Origin: Symsagittifera roscoffensis
Lineage: Eukaryota > Xenacoelomorpha > Acoela > Convolutidae
DNA: 40,000 bases
Direction of reading: 5' to 3'
Assembly: GCF_963678635.1 (NCBI RefSeq)
Contig: NW_026971209.1
Coordinates: 1-40,000, forward strand
A program made the position numbers and the translations under genes. Every line of letters begins with the position of its first letter. Position 1 is the stretch's first letter. The notes under the pieces are model-generated. The model had not been told where the DNA came from, searched no databases, and was given only the letters and a program-made list of their open reading frames with translations. This document shows positions 11,093 to 22,073 of the stretch, in pieces.

Positions 11093-11148
11093 CCTGCTCT
11101 TGGGCACTTTTTTGCGGCCTCTTAAGCAAAAAAGTGCCCAAGAGCAGG
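11093..11148. repeat. Perfect 23-bp inverted repeat at the telomere junction; right end of module A
   Basis: Bases 11093-11115 are the exact reverse complement of 11126-11148, with a 10-base spacer. The right arm touches the telomere repeat at 11149. Each arm contains the signature word and CCTGCTC. The right arm is also the inverted partner of 2248-2270. A hairpin or cruciform could form exactly at the junction. Confidence 0.92.
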
Positions 11149-11149
11149 A

Positions 11150-12535
11150 CCCTAACCCTAACCCTAACCCTAACCCTAACCCTAACCCTAACCCTAACCC
11201 TAACCCTAACCCTAACCCTAACCCTAACCCTAACCCTAACCCTAACCCTAACCCTAACCCTAACCCTAACCCTAACCCTAACCCTAACCCTAACCCTAAC
11301 CCTAACCCTAACCCTAACCCTAACCCTAACCCTAACCCTAACCCTAACCCTAACCCTAACCCTAACCCTAACCCTAACCCTAACCCTAACCCTAACCCTA
11401 ACCCTAACCCTAACCCTAACCCTAACCCTAACCCTAACCCTAACCCTAACCCTAACCCTAACCCTAACCCTAACCCTAACCCTAACCCTAACCCTAACCC
11501 TAACCCTAACCCTAACCCTAACCCTAACCCTAACCCTAACCCTAACCCTAACCCTAACCCTAACCCTAACCCTAACCCTAACCCTAACCCTAACCCTAAC
11601 CCTAACCCTAACCCTAACCCTAACCCTAACCCTAACCCTAACCCTAACCCTAACCCTAACCCTAACCCTAACCCTAACCCTAACCCTAACCCTAACCCTA
11701 ACCCTAACCCTAACCCTAACCCTAACCCTAACCCTAACCCTAACCCTAACCCTAACCCTAACCCTAACCCTAACCCTAACCCTAACCCTAACCCTAACCC
11801 TAACCCTAACCCTAACCCTAACCCTAACCCTAACCCTAACCCTAACCCTAACCCTAACCCTAACCCTAACCCTAACCCTAACCCTAACCCTAACCCTAAC
11901 CCTAACCCTAACCCTAACCCTAACCCTAACCCTAACCCTAACCCTAACCCTAACCCTAACCCTAACCCTAACCCTAACCCTAACCCTAACCCTAACCCTA
12001 ACCCTAACCCTAACCCTAACCCTAACCCTAACCCTAACCCTAACCCTAACCCTAACCCTAACCCTAACCCTAACCCTAACCCTAACCCTAACCCTAACCC
12101 TAACCCTAACCCTAACCCTAACCCTAACCCTAACCCTAACCCTAACCCTAACCCTAACCCTAACCCTAACCCTAACCCTAACCCTAACCCTAACCCTAAC
12201 CCTAACCCTAACCCTAACCCTAACCCTAACCCTAACCCTAACCCTAACCCTAACCCTAACCCTAACCCTAACCCTAACCCTAACCCTAACCCTAACCCTA
12301 ACCCTAACCCTAACCCTAACCCTAACCCTAACCCTAACCCTAACCCTAACCCTAACCCTAACCCTAACCCTAACCCTAACCCTAACCCTAACCCTAACCC
12401 TAACCCTAACCCTAACCCTAACCCTAACCCTAACCCTAACCCTAACCCTAACCCTAACCCTAACCCTAACCCTAACCCTAACCCTAACCCTAACCCTAAC
12501 CCTAACCCTAACCCTAACCCTAACCCTAACCCTAA
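11150..12535. repeat. Interstitial telomere tract 1
   Basis: 231 uninterrupted CCCTAA units (1,386 bp) in the same orientation as the chromosome end. No variant unit was seen inside, so the tract is young or actively homogenised. The hundreds-of-residue open frames across it, (NP)n, (LT)n, (RV)n and (LG)n, are translations of the repeat. Confidence 0.97.
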
Positions 12536-12558
12536 GCCTAGCCAAGTCAATTTATGAG
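12536..12558 (+). repeat. Left terminal inverted repeat of module B
   Basis: Starts with GCCTAGCCA and continues through TCAATTT and TGAG. The reverse complement of 19359-19381, at the other end of module B, matches at 20 of 23 positions. It joins interstitial telomere 1 directly. Confidence 0.7.
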
Positions 12559-13235
12559 GGTGGAACAACCACTTTTTATGGCAATGGCTCAGAGGGTTTC
12601 CGAGCTCCTAGAACTTCGGGGATTAGTGTTTTGAGCATTTGAGGCAATAGTAAGACACCCTAATGAAAAAAACTTCGAAAAAAACGGCTAGAAAAAGTTA
12701 GGTTTGGGCAAAAGTCAATTTTTGAGGCTTTTTTGTCGGTTTGGAAAACATACTTAAAAGTTAGTTTTGGGCTTTTTTTTAACTTTTCCGGCAACCTCTG
12801 CTCATGTTCTTTCCAACGATATCAAAAAAAGCCCAAACCTAACAGTACTTTTTGATTTTTGGACAAAAAAGTGAAGTTTGTGATTTTTGGCCCAAACCCA
12901 AAACTAAAAAAGCTGTATTTCAGTGAAAAATTGACCAATTTTAAAAATTGAGGTATCGTTGAGCGTTTCTTGGGCAAAGGAAGCTAGCTAAACTAAAAAA
13001 AAAAAGTTAGGGCTAACTTTCCAAACCTTTTCAAAAAATGGGTAGTTAAGTGTAGTAACTCTGACAACCCGACCTGGACGGAACGGATTGACCACAAGAA
13101 AAGTTCATAAGAAGATTCTTAGTTTACAAACTCTATTATACCTAATTTTCGACGAGGAACACGATGGTGAAGTCATTTCTTGGATTGGACATTTTTTTTT
13201 GGGTCAAAATAGACATTTTTCAAAAACGCCCGCAA
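12559..13235. other. AT-rich DNA without a gene
   Basis: No coding region is supported. The module B word GTCAATTTTTGAG occurs at 12714, following AAAAAGTTAGGTTTGGGCA. Telomere-like GTTAGGGCTAAC occurs near 13007. Confidence 0.6.
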
Positions 13236-14165
13236 AAAGTCAATTTTTGAGCAGAAAGTTTTTTTTTAGGGTTAGGAAATGACCTAGGGTTAGAAACTCA
13301 ACCATTATTTCCTTCTTTTGCTATAGTTTGGCTATAAAGGGTTTGGTTAGAGGTTTCCAATGAGCCTATAAAATCTAAATTTGAAAAAAAATTCTTTGAG
13401 AAAATTGATTTTGAGCCAAAGCAAAAAAGTTAGGTTTGGGGCGTTTCATTGATTTTTTTGGCTCAATTTTGCGTTTTTCTCTGAATATTCGGTTATTTTC
13501 GCTGATTTTTTGCATACGGACTCATATGAAGCTGGAGTTACTGCCCTATACTCGCTATTATCAGAAAATTAAAAAAATGGCTTTTTATTTGGGCTTAATT
13601 TTCAACATGAAAAAAACGTACAATAAAAAAAATGATTTTTCATGAAAAAATCCTTTTAATGATGTTTTTTGATTCAATTGTATGGCTTGAATCAATGAAT
13701 ACAAACCAAAAAACAATACTATGGGAGGTTCATTTGGAGTTTTTGCGTAAAAGTTGTCCAAAACAAGAAAAAACGTCCCAAAAAGGACAAAAAAAACTTT
13801 TTTGAGCAGAAGTTTTTTTTAGGGTTAAGAAATGACCTAGGGTTAGAATCTCAACCATTGTTTCCTTCTTTCGCTATAGTTTGGCTATAAAGGGATTGGT
13901 TAAAGGTTTCCAATGAGCCTATAAAATCTAAATTTGAAATAAAATTCTTTGAGAAATTCGATTTTAGCTAAAGAAAAAAAGTTGGGTTTGGGGCGTTCCT
14001 TGATTTTTTTTGGCTCAATTTTGCGTTTTTCTTTAAATATTCAATTAATTTCGCTAATTTTTTGCATATGGACTCAAATAACGCTGTAGTTGCTACCCTA
14101 TACTCGCTATTATCAGAAAAGTAAAAAAAACTTCTTATTTGGGCTTAAGTTTTGACATGAAAAAA
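13236..14165 (+). repeat. 555-bp tandem duplication
   Basis: Two copies, about 13249-13700 and 13804-14165, share AGGGTTA(G/A)GAAATGACC, CTCAACCATT, CTATAGTTTGGCTATAAAGG and GGTTTCCAATGAGCC, with about 555 bp between matching points. The module word GTCAATTTTTGAG (13239-13251) stands at the left edge. I see no gene. Confidence 0.8.
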
Positions 14166-14390
14166 CGTATATAAGGTAAAGTAACGAAAAAATTAAAGTG
14201 GACAGTTTCAGAGCATGTAGCTGCGTTTAGCTTCAAAAACGGATCATCTGGCTACATTGGGATAGTTGCTAACCTAGTGAGTATAAAAACATTGGTTTTC
14301 AACCACATATGTAACATCAGAGTCAATAGAAAGTAAAATCTGATCATAAAAAAAATTGTCTGATTTCTCAGGTGAAAAGTTATTTGCAAA
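14166..14390. other. Short AT-rich spacer
   Basis: Sequence leading into the 533-bp satellite; no feature recognised. The satellite's first partial unit starts within 14390-14470. Confidence 0.4.
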
Positions 14391-17300
14391 GTGGTAAGCA
14401 ACCAAATAATCGTAAAATTTTGAATTTAAAATGTTCTCTGTCTGCAGAGACGTGATATGCATAGTGTCAGGTAGTTAAACTAAAGTTTTATGAGAGAAAA
14501 AAAAATGTTTAACCGAAGTTCATTACACGTGTTTTTTTTTATTATTTTATAAAGTGAATACTAACTTCGATTTAGAAAGACAGTTTTCCCTATATAACTT
14601 TGATATTTTTGTCTGCATCGAAGCTCATTAACGCTATCTTGGTCTCAGATTACCAATAAACTCAAAAAAGGAACTATATGGAGACCCAGAGGGGAAAAAT
14701 TGATCAGAAAACGGGTTTTTAGGAAGAAATCGAGTAATTTGGTGGTTTTTGAGCCATTTCAAAAAAACTTTCCTGTTGAAATGACGTTTTTATTGTCCGA
14801 ATGTACGCTCATTGACTCTTTCCGGCCCTTTCAACTCTGATAAACAAATATATGGTTCTATACTGAAGCTCAAGAAAAAACAATGTTCACAAAATTAGGT
14901 TGCTTAAGGAGAAATCCAGTTACCAAGTTCTGAGCAGTTAAATCGTCGTATTATTTCGTCTTTAAAGTTTTCTCTGTCGGCACAAAATTACTATGCTTAG
15001 TATCAGAGAGTAAAATTTAAGTTTTAAGGGAGAAAAAAATTTTTTAACCGAAGTTCATTACACTTGTGTTTTTGTATTATTTTATAAAATGAATACTAAC
15101 TTCGATTTAGACGAACATTTTTCCCTATATAACTTTGATATTTTTGTTTGCAACGAAGCTCATTGAGGCTTTCTTGGTCTCAGATTACCAATAAATTCAA
15201 AAAAGGACCTATATAGAGACCCAGAGGAAAAAAAATGATAAAAAAACGGGTTTTTAGGAAGAAATAGAGTAATTTGGTGGTTTTTGAGCTATTTCAAAAA
15301 AACTTTCCTCTTGAAATGACGTTTTTATTGTCCAAATGTACGCTCAATGACTCTTTCCGGCCCTGACAGCTCTGATAAACAAATATATGGTACTAAATTA
15401 AAGCTAAAAAAAAACAAGGTTCATAAAATTGAGTTTTTTTAAGGAGAAAGCCAGTTACCAAGTTCTGAGCAAATTAATCAATTTATATCTTCGTATTTAA
15501 AGTGTTCTCTATCGGCACAAAAGTACTATGCTTAGTATCAGACAGTAAAATTAAAGTTTTACGAGAGAAAAAAGTGTTTAACCGAAGTTCATTACACTTG
15601 TGTTTTTTTTTAAATTTATAAAGTGAATACTAACTTCGATTTAGATAAACAATTTTCCCTATATAACCTTGATATTTTTATCTGCAGTGAAGCTCATGGA
15701 CGTCATTTTGGTCTCAGATCACCGATAAACTCAATGAAGGATCTCTATAGAGATCCAGAGGGAAAAAACTGATAAAAAAAATGGACTTTTAAGAAAAAAA
15801 TCTTGTAATTTGGTGATTTTGAGTCATTTCAAAAAAACTTTCATCTTGAAATGACGTTATTATTGTCCGACTGTACGCTCATTGACTCTTTCCGGCCCTT
15901 ACAGCTCTGATAAACAAATATATGGTTCTATACTGAAGCTCAAGAAAAAACAATGTTCACAAAATTAGGTTGCTTAAGGAGAATTCCAGTTACCAAGTTC
16001 TGAGCAATTAAATCATCTTATACTTTTGTAACTAAAGTGTTCCATGGCGGCAAAAAATTACTATGCTTAAAATCAGACAATAAAAATAAAGTTTTATGAG
16101 AGAAAAAAATGTTTAACCGAAGTTCATTATACTTGTGTTTTTTTATTGATTTATAAAGTAAATACTAACTTCATTTTAGATAAACAATTTTCCTTATGTA
16201 ACTTTGATATTTTTGTCTGCAACGAAGATCATTGACGTTATATTGGTCTCAGGTTACCGATAAACTCAGAAAAGTACCTATATAGAGATCCAGAGGGAAA
16301 AAACTGATCAAAAAATGGGTTTTCAAAAAAAATTTGAACAATTTGACAATTTTTGAGCCATTTCAAAAAACCTTCCTACTGAATTGACATTGTTATTGTC
16401 CGAATGTACGCTCAATGACTCTTCCCGGCCCTGACAAGTCTGATAAACACATATCTGGTTCTATATTGAAGCTCAAATTAAAAAAAATATTCATGAAATT
16501 AGGTTTCTTAAGGAGAAAGCCAGTTACCAAAATCTGAGCAATTAAATCATCGTATATTTTCCTATTTAAAGTGATCCCTGTCGGCATACAAGTACTTTTT
16601 TTAGTATCAGACAGTAAAATGAAAGTCTTATGAGAGAAAAAAATGTTTAATCGAAGTTCAATACACTTGTGTTTTTTTATCAATTTATATAGTTATAACA
16701 AACTTTGATTTAGATAAACAATTTTCCATATATAACTTTAATATTTTTGTCTGCAACGAAGCTCACTGACGCTATTGTGGTCTCAGATTACCAATAAACT
16801 CGAAAAAAGACCTATATAGAGATCCAGAGGAAGAAAACTGATCAAAAATGGGTTTTCAAGAAGAAATCGAGTAATTTTGTGATTTTTGAGCCATTCGAAA
16901 AAAACTTTCCTCTGAAAACGACGTTGTAATTGTCTGAATGTACGCTCAATGACTCCTCCCGGCCCTGACAAGTCTGATAAGTACATATATAGTTCTATAT
17001 TGAAGCTAAAAAAAAAATTCATAAAGTTAGGTTTCTTAAGGAGAAAGCCAGTTACCAAGTTCTGAGCAATTAAACCATTGTGTATTTTCGTGTTTAAAGT
17101 GTTCCCTGTCGGCGCGAAAGTTCTTTCCCTAGAATCGAGCAGTAAAATGAAAGTTTCATGAGAGAAAAAAATGTTTAACCAAAGTTCATTACACTTGTTT
17201 TTTTTTTTAAAGTGAATACTAACTTCGATTCAGATAAACAATTTTCCCTATACAGCTTTGATATTTTTGTCTGCAGCGAAGCTCATTGACGCTATTGTGG

Positions 17301-17682
17301 TCTCAGATTACCAATAAACACGAAAAAAGACCTATATAGAGATCCAGAGGAGGAAAACTGATCAAAAATGGGTTTTTAAGAAGAAATCAAGTAATTTTGT
17401 GATTTTTGAGCCATTGCAAAAAAACTTTCCTCTGAAAACGACGTTGTAATTGTCTGAATGTACGCTCAATGACTCCTCCCGGCCCTGACAAGTCTGATAA
17501 GCACATATATGGTTCTATATTGAAACTCAAACAAAAACAATTTTCAGAAATTTAGGTTTCTTAAGGAGAAAGCCATTTACCAAAATCTGAGCAATTAAAT
17601 CCTTGTGTAATTTCGTGTTTAAAGTGTTCCCTGTCGGCACAAAAGTAATTTTCTTAGTATCAGATTGTAAAAAGAAAGTTTG
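14390..17682 (-). repeat. 533-bp satellite array, reverse orientation, about 6 copies
   Basis: Large tandem repeat recognised by GTTTAACCGAAGTTCATTA, ACTAACTTCGATTTAGA, ATTGGTCTCAGATTACC-like stretches and TGTACGCTCA(T/A)TGACTC, each recurring about every 533 bp (slightly shorter in the last units). The same unit lies in the opposite orientation at 24060-25476 and 36080-38560 in block C. The 60-100 aa open frames inside are not conserved from unit to unit. Confidence 0.92.
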
Positions 17683-17689
17683 TTCTTGG

Positions 17690-18460
17690 GCAAATCGAAG
17701 TGTTTCAAGGCTAATTTAGCCCAATTTGGAGATTTTGGGGTTAGAAGTCATTTTTTGAGATTTTTAGGGCTAGAGCCAATTTTGTCAGTCTTTAGTCTTT
17801 TTGAAGGATTCTAGGTCAATTCCAAGTGTTTTCTGGGTTTTCTGGGTATGTTCTGCGTTTTAAGGTCAATCTCATTGTTTTCCGTAAATTTCAGTCACTT
17901 TTGGGGATTTTTGGGTTTAGAAGTCATTTTTTGAGGTTTTAAGGGCTAGAAAAAAACTTGGCAATTTTAAATGTTTTTTTTTACATGATTTTGGGCCAAA
18001 TTCTTGCGTTTTCTAGATTTTCTCGTGATTTGGGATGTTTTGGGGCAAATCATAGTGTTTCACGGCTAATTTAGCCCAATTTGAGGATTTTTGGGGTTAG
18101 AAGTCATTTTTTGAGATTTTTAGGGCTAGAGCCAATTTTGTCAGTTTTTAGTCACTTTTTGAGGATTCTAGGTCATTTTCAAGTGTTTTCTGGAATTTCT
18201 GGGTATATTCTGCGTTTTAGGGTTAATCTCATTGTTTTCCGTATATTTTGGTCACTTTTGAGGATTTTTGGGGTTGGAAGTCATTTTTTGAGGTTTTTAG
18301 GGCTAGAAATAAACTTGGTATTTTTAAGTATTTTTTACATGATTTTGTGCCAAAATCTTGCGTTTTCTAGGTTTTCCGGTGATTTGGGATGTTTTGGGGC
18401 AAATCATAGTGTTTCACGGCTAATTTAGCCCAATTTGGGGATTTTTGGGGCTAGAAGTCA
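17690..18460 (+). repeat. 355-bp tandem repeat
   Basis: GTGTTTCACGGCTAATTTAG-type starts lie at 17700, 18055 and 18409, giving a 355-bp period. Each unit is an older dimer of roughly 180-bp halves, both carrying GTTAGAAGTCATTTTTTGAG, a close variant of the module B word. The third copy runs directly into the 187-bp satellite. Confidence 0.85.
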
Positions 18461-19095
18461 TTTTCAAATTTTCGTTAGTTTTACCCAAATTTATACCAAT
18501 TTCGTGGTTTTTTGTCTTACCCCCAACTTTCTAGTCTCTGGAACCTTTCCCAACTATTTTCATCCCAATTTAGGCCTTACCCCCACTTCTGGGGGCTTAC
18601 CCCCAATTTTAGTGTTTTGGGCACTTTTTTGCTGTTTTTATATTTTACCCCTATTTTTTGTTGTTTTTACCCAAACTTATATCAATTTCGTGGTTTTTGG
18701 TCTTACCCTCAACGTTCTAGTGTCTGAAGCCTTTCCCAACTATTTTCATCCCATTTTAGGCCTTACCCCCAACTTTTGGGGGCTTACCCCTAATTTTAGT
18801 GTTTTGGGCAATTTTTTGCTGTTTTTGTATTTTACCCCTAACTTTCGTTATTTATACCCAAATTTATATCAATTTCGTGGTTTTTTGTCTTACCCTCAAC
18901 TTTCTAGTGTCTGGAACCTTTCCCAACTATTTTCATCCCGATTTAGGCCTTACCCCCAACTTTTGGGTGGTTACCCCGAATTTTAGTTTTTTGGGCACTT
19001 TTTTGCTGTTTTTATAGTTTACCCCTAATTTTCGTTAATTTTACCCAAATTTAAATCCATTTCGTTGTTTTTGATCTTATCCCCAACTTTTTAAT
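18461..19095 (+). repeat. 187-bp satellite array (module B copy)
   Basis: Three to four units of the satellite seen at 9238-11010, same orientation, with GTGTTTTGGGCA at 18612, 18799 and, in a variant form, 18986. The units differ consistently from those of module A (CATCCCAATTT instead of CTACCCAATTT), so the two arrays have diverged separately. Confidence 0.9.
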
Positions 19096-19301
19096 TCATT
19101 TATGGTGTTTCACTGCTTTTTTGGTAGTTTTCTGGTAAAAGCACCACTTTCCAATGATTTCTGGCCCTTTTCCAGCATTTTGCCACCCTGATCAATTTTT
19201 GTAAAAACTCTAACTTTTTTTAGCCCCAACCCCAACCCTAAATCCAAAGTCAATTTCTGAAATCAATTTCTGAGAAGGTAAAATAGGTGATCAATTTCTG
19301 A
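19096..19301. other. Right-end region of module B with clustered module word
   Basis: Gene-free DNA. Variants of GTCAATTTCTGA and GATCAATTTCTGAG occur several times between 19249 and 19302, just before the terminal inverted repeat. A degenerate telomere-like stretch, AGCCCCAACCCCAACCCTAA, lies near 19223-19242. Confidence 0.6.
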
Positions 19302-19381
19302 GATCAATTTTTGAGTAGGAAAAATTCCTGCTCAAGTCAATTTCTGAAAACCTCCCTACTCAAAAATTGATCTGGCTAGGC
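19302..19381. repeat. 18-bp inverted repeat and right end of module B
   Basis: Bases 19302-19319 (GATCAATTTTTGAGTAGG) are the exact reverse complement of 19355-19372. The following bases to 19381 complete the inverted copy of the module B left end (12536-12558). The spacer contains CCTGCTC, also found at the module A junctions. Telomere repeat starts at 19382. Confidence 0.88.
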
Positions 19382-22069
19382 CCCTAACCCTAACCCTAAC
19401 CCTAACCCTAACCCTAACCCTAACCCTAACCCTAACCCTAACCCTAACCCTAACCCTAACCCTAACCCTAACCCTAACCCTAACCCTAACCCTAACCCTA
19501 ACCCTAACCCTAACCCTAACCCTAACCCTAACCCTAACCCTAACCCTAACCCTAACCCTAACCCTAACCCTAACCCTAACCCTAACCCTAACCCTAACCC
19601 TAACCCTAACCCTAACCCTAACCCTAACCCTAACCCTAACCCTAACCCTAACCCTAACCCTAACCCTAACCCTAACCCTAACCCTAACCCTAACCCTAAC
19701 CCTAACCCTAACCCTAACCCTAACCCTAACCCTAACCCTAACCCTAACCCTAACCCTAACCCTAACCCTAACCCTAACCCTAACCCTAACCCTAACCCTA
19801 ACCCTAACCCTAACCCTAACCCTAACCCTAACCCTAACCCTAACCCTAACCCTAACCCTAACCCTAACCCTAACCCTAACCCTAACCCTAACCCTAACCC
19901 TAACCCTAACCCTAACCCTAACCCTAACCCTAACCCTAACCCTAACCCTAACCCTAACCCTAACCCTAACCCTAACCCTAACCCTAACCCTAACCCTAAC
20001 CCTAACCCTAACCCTAACCCTAACCCTAACCCTAACCCTAACCCTAACCCTAACCCTAACCCTAACCCTAACCCTAACCCTAACCCTAACCCTAACCCTA
20101 ACCCTAACCCTAACCCTAACCCTAACCCTAACCCTAACCCTAACCCTAACCCTAACCCTAACCCTAACCCTAACCCTAACCCTAACCCTAACCCTAACCC
20201 TAACCCTAACCCTAACCCTAACCCTAACCCTAACCCTAACCCTAACCCTAACCCTAACCCTAACCCTAACCCTAACCCTAACCCTAACCCTAACCCTAAC
20301 CCTAACCCTAACCCTAACCCTAACCCTAACCCTAACCCTAACCCTAACCCTAACCCTAACCCTAACCCTAACCCTAACCCTAACCCTAACCCTAACCCTA
20401 ACCCTAACCCTAACCCTAACCCTAACCCTAACCCTAACCCTAACCCTAACCCTAACCCTAACCCTAACCCTAACCCTAACCCTAACCCTAACCCTAACCC
20501 TAACCCTAACCCTAACCCTAACCCTAACCCTAACCCTAACCCTAACCCTAACCCTAACCCTAACCCTAACCCTAACCCTAACCCTAACCCTAACCCTAAC
20601 CCTAACCCTAACCCTAACCCTAACCCTAACCCTAACCCTAACCCTAACCCTAACCCTAACCCTAACCCTAACCCTAACCCTAACCCTAACCCTAACCCTA
20701 ACCCTAACCCTAACCCTAACCCTAACCCTAACCCTAACCCTAACCCTAACCCTAACCCTAACCCTAACCCTAACCCTAACCCTAACCCTAACCCTAACCC
20801 TAACCCTAACCCTAACCCTAACCCTAACCCTAACCCTAACCCTAACCCTAACCCTAACCCTAACCCTAACCCTAACCCTAACCCTAACCCTAACCCTAAC
20901 CCTAACCCTAACCCTAACCCTAACCCTAACCCTAACCCTAACCCTAACCCTAACCCTAACCCTAACCCTAACCCTAACCCTAACCCTAACCCTAACCCTA
21001 ACCCTAACCCTAACCCTAACCCTAACCCTAACCCTAACCCTAACCCTAACCCTAACCCTAACCCTAACCCTAACCCTAACCCTAACCCTAACCCTAACCC
21101 TAACCCTAACCCTAACCCTAACCCTAACCCTAACCCTAACCCTAACCCTAACCCTAACCCTAACCCTAACCCTAACCCTAACCCTAACCCTAACCCTAAC
21201 CCTAACCCTAACCCTAACCCTAACCCTAACCCTAACCCTAACCCTAACCCTAACCCTAACCCTAACCCTAACCCTAACCCTAACCCTAACCCTAACCCTA
21301 ACCCTAACCCTAACCCTAACCCTAACCCTAACCCTAACCCTAACCCTAACCCTAACCCTAACCCTAACCCTAACCCTAACCCTAACCCTAACCCTAACCC
21401 TAACCCTAACCCTAACCCTAACCCTAACCCTAACCCTAACCCTAACCCTAACCCTAACCCTAACCCTAACCCTAACCCTAACCCTAACCCTAACCCTAAC
21501 CCTAACCCTAACCCTAACCCTAACCCTAACCCTAACCCTAACCCTAACCCTAACCCTAACCCTAACCCTAACCCTAACCCTAACCCTAACCCTAACCCTA
21601 ACCCTAACCCTAACCCTAACCCTAACCCTAACCCTAACCCTAACCCTAACCCTAACCCTAACCCTAACCCTAACCCTAACCCTAACCCTAACCCTAACCC
21701 TAACCCTAACCCTAACCCTAACCCTAACCCTAACCCTAACCCTAACCCTAACCCTAACCCTAACCCTAACCCTAACCCTAACCCTAACCCTAACCCTAAC
21801 CCTAACCCTAACCCTAACCCTAACCCTAACCCTAACCCTAACCCTAACCCTAACCCTAACCCTAACCCTAACCCTAACCCTAACCCTAACCCTAACCCTA
21901 ACCCTAACCCTAACCCTAACCCTAACCCTAACCCTAACCCTAACCCTAACCCTAACCCTAACCCTAACCCTAACCCTAACCCTAACCCTAACCCTAACCC
22001 TAACCCTAACCATAACCCTAACCCTAACCCTAACCCTAACCCTAACCCTAACCCTAACCCTAACCCTAA
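19382..22069. repeat. Interstitial telomere tract 2
   Basis: 448 CCCTAA units (2,688 bp), same orientation as the terminal tract. One substitution was seen (C to A at 22012). The tract ends in CCCTAAGCGT and then AGGACCGG, the first bases shared with the second block C copy at 34089. The 885-residue (RV)n frame is the repeat itself. Confidence 0.97.
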
Positions 22070-22073
22070 GCGT

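Noticed and set aside
11007-12642. Open frames of roughly 500 residues on both strands: (NP)n, (LT)n, (RV)n, (LG)n
   Set aside because: They are translations of the 6-bp telomere repeat, which cannot contain a stop codon in several frames.
14274-17058. Short minus-strand open frames in the 533-bp satellite
   Set aside because: They differ in length and frame from unit to unit and lack consistent start or stop positions.
19356-22013. 885-residue (RV)n open frame on the minus strand
   Set aside because: Same cause; its ATG exists only because of the single C-to-A variant at 22012.
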